This document shows positions 14,366 through 18,543 of a stretch of 18,543 nt of DNA, one piece after another (the stretch's first letter is position 1; each line of letters begins with the position of its first letter). Both the position numbers and the translations under genes were made by a program. The DNA comes from JAEUSG01 sp964590225 (GTDB lineage Bacteria > Fibrobacterota > OXYB2-FULL-49-7 > JAEUSG01), in assembly GCA_964590225.1 (NCBI GenBank), contig CAZPWS010000063.1:1-18543 (forward strand). The letters run 5' to 3'. The notes under the pieces were generated by a model. That model saw only the letters and a list, made by a program, of their open reading frames with translations, had not been told where the DNA came from and did not search any database.

Positions 14366-14832
14366 GTCAAAATCACTCCTATGAGTAAACCAATAATAAT
14401 TGCCCCGATCAAACTTAGCGCATTTCTTAGAAGCGCCACCTTGCATCCAAAGTATTTTTGTTCAACCGGAAGCGTTATTATTCCTACCATTATAAGCGTT
14501 GTTATAAATACAGCAAGGATATCGAGAGTTACACCATTTTTCTGGAGAATGGAGGCAAGTGGAAATGCAACAAAGCCAGGAATCATCGCGATAGAACCTA
14601 TTGATGCGGCAAGAGCGTATCCGGCAGCGCCCGACTCCCTGCCAAGAACTGCTGCAATAGTCTGAGCTGGAACCACTCCAAGTAAAGTTGCAGCAAGTAA
14701 TAGGACAATCAAGATATCCGGCAAGATAGCAAGAAGCATCTTTCCGCCTTTAACAAGTGCTTTAACGGTTTTTTGTTTGTCGGCAATAAACGACAACAAT
14801 AGAGCTACGGCAGTAACAACTATGAGCAACAA
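14362..14832 (-). CDS. ArsP/DUF318-type permease, N-terminal half as a separate protein
   Basis: The 156-residue protein has four to five membrane helices and the family motif IGSIAMIPGFVAFPLASILQKNG, the counterpart of the GPLYGAFPVAHLL motif in the partner gene. The start is TTG at 14832: GGAG lies 7 nt upstream and no ATG gives a comparable reading frame. It follows the second MinD-like ATPase by 63 bp and overlaps the second half by 4 bp. Full-length relatives usually carry both halves in one chain of about 300-350 residues, so this is a split form and not a truncated pseudogene, since both halves have good translation signals. Confidence 0.8.
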   Translation of the reverse strand: MLLIVVTAVALLLSFIADKQKTVKALVKGGKMLLAILPDILIVLLLAATLLGVVPAQTIAAVLGRESGAAGYALAASIGSIAMIPGFVAFPLASILQKNGVTLDILAVFITTLIMVGIITLPVEQKYFGCKVALLRNALSLIGAIIIGLLIGVILT

Positions 14833-14895
14833 CTAATTTCTCCACATTTGTTGAATAATATGATATAAATTAGCCGCTATTGGCAATCACTGATA

Positions 14896-15765
14896 TTAAA
14901 ACTTTAGCACATTTGCTGCAACATTATTGTACAAAGCGCTGCCAAATTCAGTAACACTTTTACCTGCCCGCTGAGCATCGACAGCCACTTTATCAAACGG
15001 TATGAATCCTGCGAACATAAAGCCCCTTGATTCAGCATAGAAGCGAATATTTTCGGCTTTCTCTCTATTTATATCCCATTTATTAACGCAAACTGCGGCG
15101 GGAACAGAAAGTTGCTCTGTCAACTCTGCGATTCTCTTAAAATCATGCTCCCCTGATATGGTTGGTTCGGTAACAATCAGAGCCAAATCGGCGGCGGTTA
15201 GTGAAGCGATAACCGGACAGCCTATACCCGGTGAGCCATCAACGATTATAAATTCAGCGTTATTTTCTGCGGCAATTTGTTTAGCTTCCTTGCGGAGCAG
15301 CGTTACAAGTCTCCCCGAATTTTCCGAGGCAATTCCAAGTCTGGCATGAACAAATGGTCCAAATCTTGTTTTCGATACATACCACTCTCCGCAAACCTGT
15401 TCGGGGAAATCAATCGCTTTAGCCGGACAAAAACGGACACACACTCCACATCCCTCACATGAAATATGATTGACAATATAAGCCCTTTTATCCCCCTGCT
15501 TAACCGCACCAAACCTGCAATTGCTGACACAGAGCCCGCAAGAGATGCAGTCCGACTCGCGGATCACTGCCTTTTTGCCGCTCTTGAATTCCGATCTTTT
15601 AAGAATTTCCGGCTTGAGAATGAGATGCAGATCGGCTGCGTCAACATCGCAATCGACGGTGACACAGCGTCCATTATTTGATTTATAGGCATAATCAGCC
15701 AGTGCTGCCGATATTGTTGTTTTACCTGTACCGCCTTTGCCACTTATAACAACTATCTCTTTCAT
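14896..15765 (-). CDS. MinD-superfamily P-loop ATPase with inserted 2x[4Fe-4S] ferredoxin domain (second copy)
   Basis: The 289-residue protein has the deviant Walker A GKGGTGKTT (9-17), the switch segment VDCDVDAADLHL, and an inserted bacterial ferredoxin with two CxxCxxCxxxC motifs (Cys73/76/79/83 and Cys103/106/109/113). The ATPase continues with IIVDGSPGIGCPV. Relatives of the Mrp/Nbp35 class bind or transfer Fe-S clusters; this subgroup is common in anaerobes next to NifX-like proteins. The start overlaps the stop of the first copy (15762-15765). It is one of two paralogues that probably form a heterodimer. The precise reaction is not known. Confidence 0.9.
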   Translation of the reverse strand: MKEIVVISGKGGTGKTTISAALADYAYKSNNGRCVTVDCDVDAADLHLILKPEILKRSEFKSGKKAVIRESDCISCGLCVSNCRFGAVKQGDKRAYIVNHISCEGCGVCVRFCPAKAIDFPEQVCGEWYVSKTRFGPFVHARLGIASENSGRLVTLLRKEAKQIAAENNAEFIIVDGSPGIGCPVIASLTAADLALIVTEPTISGEHDFKRIAELTEQLSVPAAVCVNKWDINREKAENIRFYAESRGFMFAGFIPFDKVAVDAQRAGKSVTEFGSALYNNVAANVLKF

Positions 15766-16616
15766 ATACGCCTTTTAATCTCCGCCCAAATTTTGGCAAA
15801 AACTGAAACATATTCCGTTGACTGCTCAATAAAGAGTGCGCCTGATGAAGTAAGTTCGGCTATTTTTCTGTCATTGGCGATTTCCGCAATAATTGACACC
15901 CCTTTCGATTCACAAAAATCACGGGCATCTGAAATCCCACTATCAGATCGGTTTACAACAACTGCATGTGGCAATCCAATCACATTGACCATATCAAGAG
16001 CAAGCCCAAGATCATTAAGACCAAAGGGAGTTGGTTCCGTTACAAGCAGAACAAAATCAGCATTCTTTATTGATGAGATCACCGGGCATGATGTTCCTGG
16101 TGGAGAGTCGATTATGTAAATGGTCTCATCTGGTTTTACATACGAAAGAACCTGCCTTATAAGTGGGGGGCTCATTGCTCTTCCGACATCGAGCCGCCCA
16201 TGAGCGAATCCGATCGACTGGGATTGACCTGTTTCAACAACTCCTATCCGCTTTTCTCTTTCAGAAATTGCTTTCTCTGGACATACAAGTGTACACCCTC
16301 CGCAGCCGTGGCAAAGATCATCAATAACTATCACCTCTTTACCTATCCGTACAAGCGCCTTAAACTCACACGAGCGAACACATGCACCACAGGCGCTACA
16401 CTTTGATGTATCAATAAAAGGGATCTTTATCGAACAATCAATAGCCTTGCTGATTTGCGGCCTTAAAAACAGGTGTCCATTTGGCTCCTCTACATCACAA
16501 TCAAGATAGCAAACGCCACCAACGCTGTCGCTATTCATGCCAAGATACCATGCCAAGTTTACAGAGATAGTGGTTTTACCGGTACCGCCTTTTCCACTTG
16601 CAACAGCAATTTTCAT
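15762..16616 (-). CDS. MinD-superfamily P-loop ATPase with inserted 2x[4Fe-4S] ferredoxin domain (first copy)
   Basis: The 284-residue paralogue of the next gene has Walker A GKGGTGKTT (8-16), LDCDVEEPNGHLFL, and ferredoxin Cys at 73/76/79/83 and 102/105/108/112. Walker B is in IIDSPPGTSCPV. The EEPN form (here with a downstream CPV) is typical of this ferredoxin-bearing MinD group. It starts 6 nt after a NifX-like gene, without a visible ribosome site, so it may rely on coupling. A role in ATP-dependent Fe-S or metal cofactor handling is inferred from the family and the operon. Confidence 0.9.
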   Translation of the reverse strand: MKIAVASGKGGTGKTTISVNLAWYLGMNSDSVGGVCYLDCDVEEPNGHLFLRPQISKAIDCSIKIPFIDTSKCSACGACVRSCEFKALVRIGKEVIVIDDLCHGCGGCTLVCPEKAISEREKRIGVVETGQSQSIGFAHGRLDVGRAMSPPLIRQVLSYVKPDETIYIIDSPPGTSCPVISSIKNADFVLLVTEPTPFGLNDLGLALDMVNVIGLPHAVVVNRSDSGISDARDFCESKGVSIIAEIANDRKIAELTSSGALFIEQSTEYVSVFAKIWAEIKRRI

Positions 16617-16622
16617 GACGAT

Positions 16623-16961
16623 TTAATGGTCACACACATTTTGACCTGTTACGAGAGAACCATTAAGCCAAGATTCTACAACAGTTTGCGGATCCAGACT
16701 ATCGGCACCAACAATGACTTCAATGCCAAACTGGGTAAAAAACTGCTGCGCTCGCATCCCCATTCCACCGGCGATTATGGCATTAACTTTTTGTTCATTA
16801 AGCCATTTTGGAATAACGCCTGGTTCATGAGGAGGGGGAACTGCTTCTGACTTTTGAATAATTTTCCGTCCATCTTTATCAACTTCAAAAATTGTAAATT
16901 TCTGACAATGACCAAAATGCATACAAAGCTTTTCATTTGCGGTTGGAATAGCAACTCTCAT
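16623..16961 (-). CDS. NifX/NifB-like (DiNase_FeMo-co) small protein with CxHFGHC motif
   Basis: The 112-residue protein starts MRVAIPTANEKLCMHFGHC, the classical opening of the MTH1175-like/DiNase_FeMo-co family. It has KVNAIIAGGMGMRAQQFF in the middle and ends with a metal-ligand-like CDH. GGAG lies 8 nt before the ATG at 16961; the ATG at 16967 is only 2 nt from it and is less likely. NifX-type proteins bind FeMo-co precursors in nitrogen fixers, but no nif genes are visible, so this copy more likely binds another Fe-S or metal cofactor. It is the third NifX-like gene in the operon. Confidence 0.85.
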   Translation of the reverse strand: MRVAIPTANEKLCMHFGHCQKFTIFEVDKDGRKIIQKSEAVPPPHEPGVIPKWLNEQKVNAIIAGGMGMRAQQFFTQFGIEVIVGADSLDPQTVVESWLNGSLVTGQNVCDH

Positions 16962-16982
16962 AAACATTTCTCCATATAAGTT

Positions 16983-17342
16983 TTACCAATGTCCTTCTAC
17001 ATCAGCATTTTTTGTCTCTCGCAATAATCCCTTATTATACCGTTCTATACAATCAGCAACAGAGCCGTCTGCGGCAAGAAATATCTGCACCCCCCCTTTT
17101 ATTAGCATCGCGAAAGCTTTGGGCCCGACATGCGAAGTTATCAATACTTTTGCGCCAGAGTTTACAACTAAGGATGCTGTTTGGATGCCAGCGCCTTGGG
17201 GTAGATTTAGATTTTGCTCATTAGGTAACGAAGCGAATTTGCCTGTCAATGTATCATAAAGTATAATCCACGCAGCCCGCCCAAATCTTGTATCAAGCAG
17301 AGCATTTTCGCTATTACTATTTGCCGTTACTGCAATATTCAT
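16983..17342 (-). CDS. NifX/NifB-like (DiNase_FeMo-co) small protein
   Basis: The 119-residue protein has MNIAVTANS, LLDTRFGRAAWIILYD and the family core GAKVLITSHVGPKAFAML, all matching DiNase_FeMo-co domains. It lacks the HFGHC cysteine motif of its neighbour, having RFGRA in its place, so the paralogues are not equivalent. GGAGG precedes the ATG by 7 nt, and the start overlaps the upstream gene by ATGA (17339-17342). Confidence 0.88.
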   Translation of the reverse strand: MNIAVTANSNSENALLDTRFGRAAWIILYDTLTGKFASLPNEQNLNLPQGAGIQTASLVVNSGAKVLITSHVGPKAFAMLIKGGVQIFLAADGSVADCIERYNKGLLRETKNADVEGHW

Positions 17343-17731
17343 ATAGTGCCTCCTCTGTTATGTTTGCCCCTCGCGCCGCGTTTTCCGTGACGACAGCAGC
17401 GGCCCGGAAAACAAAATCGGCTCTGCGACTCAAGCGTTCCCCCATTGTAAGCCGCAATTACAAATTCAATTTCACCCCTGATTCCAGAAATCAACCCTAT
17501 TCCGTTATCTGTCAATAAAACTTCCGCCAAACAGGAAATAGCTCCACATATCACAATATCCACACTGTTTTTCTTTATTTTATCAACCTTTTCCATTAAT
17601 GATAACCCCGAACACTTTACCGACTCAACAGAACCAGTTTCGGTAAAAGTCATCAGATTTTCCGCAGAATCAAACAATGGAGAAACAATTCCATTCCAGA
17701 CCGTAATTGCTACTTTTTTTGTCATACTCAC
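17339..17731 (-). CDS. NifX/NifB-like (DiNase_FeMo-co) protein with Cys/Arg/Gly-rich tail
   Basis: The 130-residue protein opens KKVAITVWNGIVSPLFDSAEN and has KKNSVDIVICGAISCLAEVLL, a divergent DiNase_FeMo-co domain. The C-terminal tail FCFPGRCCRHGKRGARGK is rich in Cys, Arg and Gly, as in other members of this group, and may bind metal. It is the first gene of the seven-gene operon. The start is either GTG at 17731 or ATG at 17725; neither has a convincing ribosome site, and the ATG is the conservative choice. Confidence 0.8.
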   Translation of the reverse strand: MSMTKKVAITVWNGIVSPLFDSAENLMTFTETGSVESVKCSGLSLMEKVDKIKKNSVDIVICGAISCLAEVLLTDNGIGLISGIRGEIEFVIAAYNGGTLESQSRFCFPGRCCRHGKRGARGKHNRGGTI

Positions 17732-17792
17732 AGTCTATTACGCAACAATTAGGCCAAACGAATTTTACCCTGTTTTGGAGAAATTTAAACAG

Positions 17793-17821
17793 ATTTTATA
17801 ATTTAGAACGACAAACAGTAA
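17793..17821 (-). promoter_or_regulatory. Candidate promoter of the NifX/MinD/permease operon
   Basis: On the minus strand TTACTG (17821-17816) and TAAAAT (17798-17793) are separated by 17 bp, within the 183-bp divergent region between this operon and glmS. It is a weak sequence-only call. No clear promoter could be picked for glmS on the other strand. Confidence 0.35.
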
Positions 17822-17914
17822 CAGCCATGCAATAATTGATTGCACACAAGCAATGGCATGCAACCTTAATCCATTTCTTGTAATACCACTATTCCTATTA
17901 ATATCTTGCTTATT

Positions 17915-18543
17915 ATGTGTGGTATAGTTGGATATATCGGCAAACAAGAGGCCGCTTCAATCCTATTGAAGGGGCTTCAAAGGCTTGAATACCGTGGATA
18001 CGATTCCGCCGGTATTGCGATACTCAGTAATGGTGATATAAAAACTGAAAAAAGAAGGGGTTCTGTTGCCGCCTTGCAGCACCATGTCAACAAATTACAA
18101 CTGCAAGGAAACTTGGGCATTGGCCACACGCGATGGGCTACCCATGGCCGTCCTAATAATGCCAATGCGCATCCTCATATGTCAAATGGCAGTATTTTTT
18201 CTATTGTACATAACGGTATTATTGAAAACTATTCTGAACTAAAAAGGGACCTTATAAAAAAAGGTTACAAATTCAGGAGTGAAACAGACACTGAAACAGT
18301 TGTTAATTTGATTGAAAGCATCTACCTTAAGGAACGAAACGGAGCTGAATCAGCCATAAAAAATGCCCTTGAGAAAATTATCGGAGCGTACGGAATTGCG
18401 GTGCTGTGTAAACATGAGCCAGACAAAATAATTGTAGCAAAATGCGGGAGTCCCCTTGTAATAGGTATTGGCAAAGGCGAATCATTTGTAGCTTCCGATG
18501 CAACCCCCATTGTAGAATACACAAAAAATGTAATTTACCTGAA
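17915..18543 (+). CDS. glmS: Glutamine-fructose-6-phosphate aminotransferase, N-terminal part (cut by window end)
   Basis: The frame starts MCGIVGYIGKQEAASILLKG and runs open to the last base, giving 209 codons. Cys2 is the N-terminal nucleophile of the class II glutaminase domain once Met is removed. Further hallmarks are RLEYRGYDSAGIA, GHTRWATHG, VHNGIIENYSELK and the TDTETVV segment. GlmS makes glucosamine-6-phosphate for peptidoglycan and other amino sugars. Only the glutaminase domain is present; the two SIS sugar-isomerase domains lie beyond the window. No strong Shine-Dalgarno precedes the ATG. It is divergent from the NifX operon. Confidence 0.96.
   Translation, partial: MCGIVGYIGKQEAASILLKGLQRLEYRGYDSAGIAILSNGDIKTEKRRGSVAALQHHVNKLQLQGNLGIGHTRWATHGRPNNANAHPHMSNGSIFSIVHNGIIENYSELKRDLIKKGYKFRSETDTETVVNLIESIYLKERNGAESAIKNALEKIIGAYGIAVLCKHEPDKIIVAKCGSPLVIGIGKGESFVASDATPIVEYTKNVIYL

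Noticed and set aside
14366..14446. Upstream extension of the second permease half to 14446
   Set aside because: It would overlap the first half by 85 bp and has a non-membrane, unrelated N terminus. The ATGA-coupled ATG at 14365 with AGGAG is better.
16623..17731. NifX-like genes as evidence for nitrogen fixation
   Set aside because: No nifH, D, K, E, N or B is present in the window, and DiNase_FeMo-co domains are widespread in non-fixing anaerobes.
17822..17862. Imperfect inverted repeat around GCCATGC and GCATGC in the glmS upstream region, considered as an operator or ribozyme element
   Set aside because: Pairing is broken after five bases, and the region is too short for a glmS ribozyme with its conserved core.

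Overview
The window looks like a piece of an anaerobic bacterial chromosome with moderate GC content. It was probably assembled from a draft or metagenome, since it contains a 10-N scaffold gap at 2773-2782. The anaerobe inference rests on two MinD-type ATPases with inserted 2x[4Fe-4S] ferredoxin domains and three NifX/NifB-like (DiNase_FeMo-co) proteins. The phylum cannot be fixed from the sequence.

Region 1 (1-11224, all minus strand) is a type I-C CRISPR-Cas locus in canonical order: cas3 - cas5c - cas8c (with a clear internal start for the small subunit Cas11c) - cas7c - cas4 - cas1 - cas2 - leader - array. The array has 8 identical 32-bp repeats and 7 complete spacers. It runs off the left edge and is read right to left from a leader at 502-684. 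A sigma70-like promoter for the operon lies at 11196-11224.

The operon is interrupted twice. Between cas7 and cas4 lie a strong bidirectional hairpin terminator, a perfect 30-bp palindrome, a 42-codon small ORF with its own terminator, and a Bro-N/DinD-family gene. Between cas4 and cas1 lie a block of REP-like repeats (holding the assembly gap) and a RAYT, a Y1/HUH REP-associated tyrosine transposase. Each added protein gene overlaps the next cas gene by ATGA, so translation of cas4 and cas1 is probably coupled to the added genes. The palindromes carry a GTAG foot next to a hairpin, as expected of REP substrates of a RAYT, and the same motif occurs at both interruption sites.

Region 2 (11415-13776, minus) holds a GT87-type (DUF2029) membrane glycosyltransferase and a DUF2264 protein 22 bp downstream.

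Region 3 (13829-17731, minus) is a seven-gene operon: three small NifX-like proteins, two MinD/ferredoxin ATPases, and the two halves of an ArsP/DUF318-type permease encoded as separate overlapping genes. Three of its junctions are ATGA overlaps. It suggests a metal, Fe-S or metalloid handling and transport system, but the substrate cannot be read from the sequence.

Region 4 (17915 to the right edge, plus strand) is the start of glmS, divergently oriented and cut by the window end.
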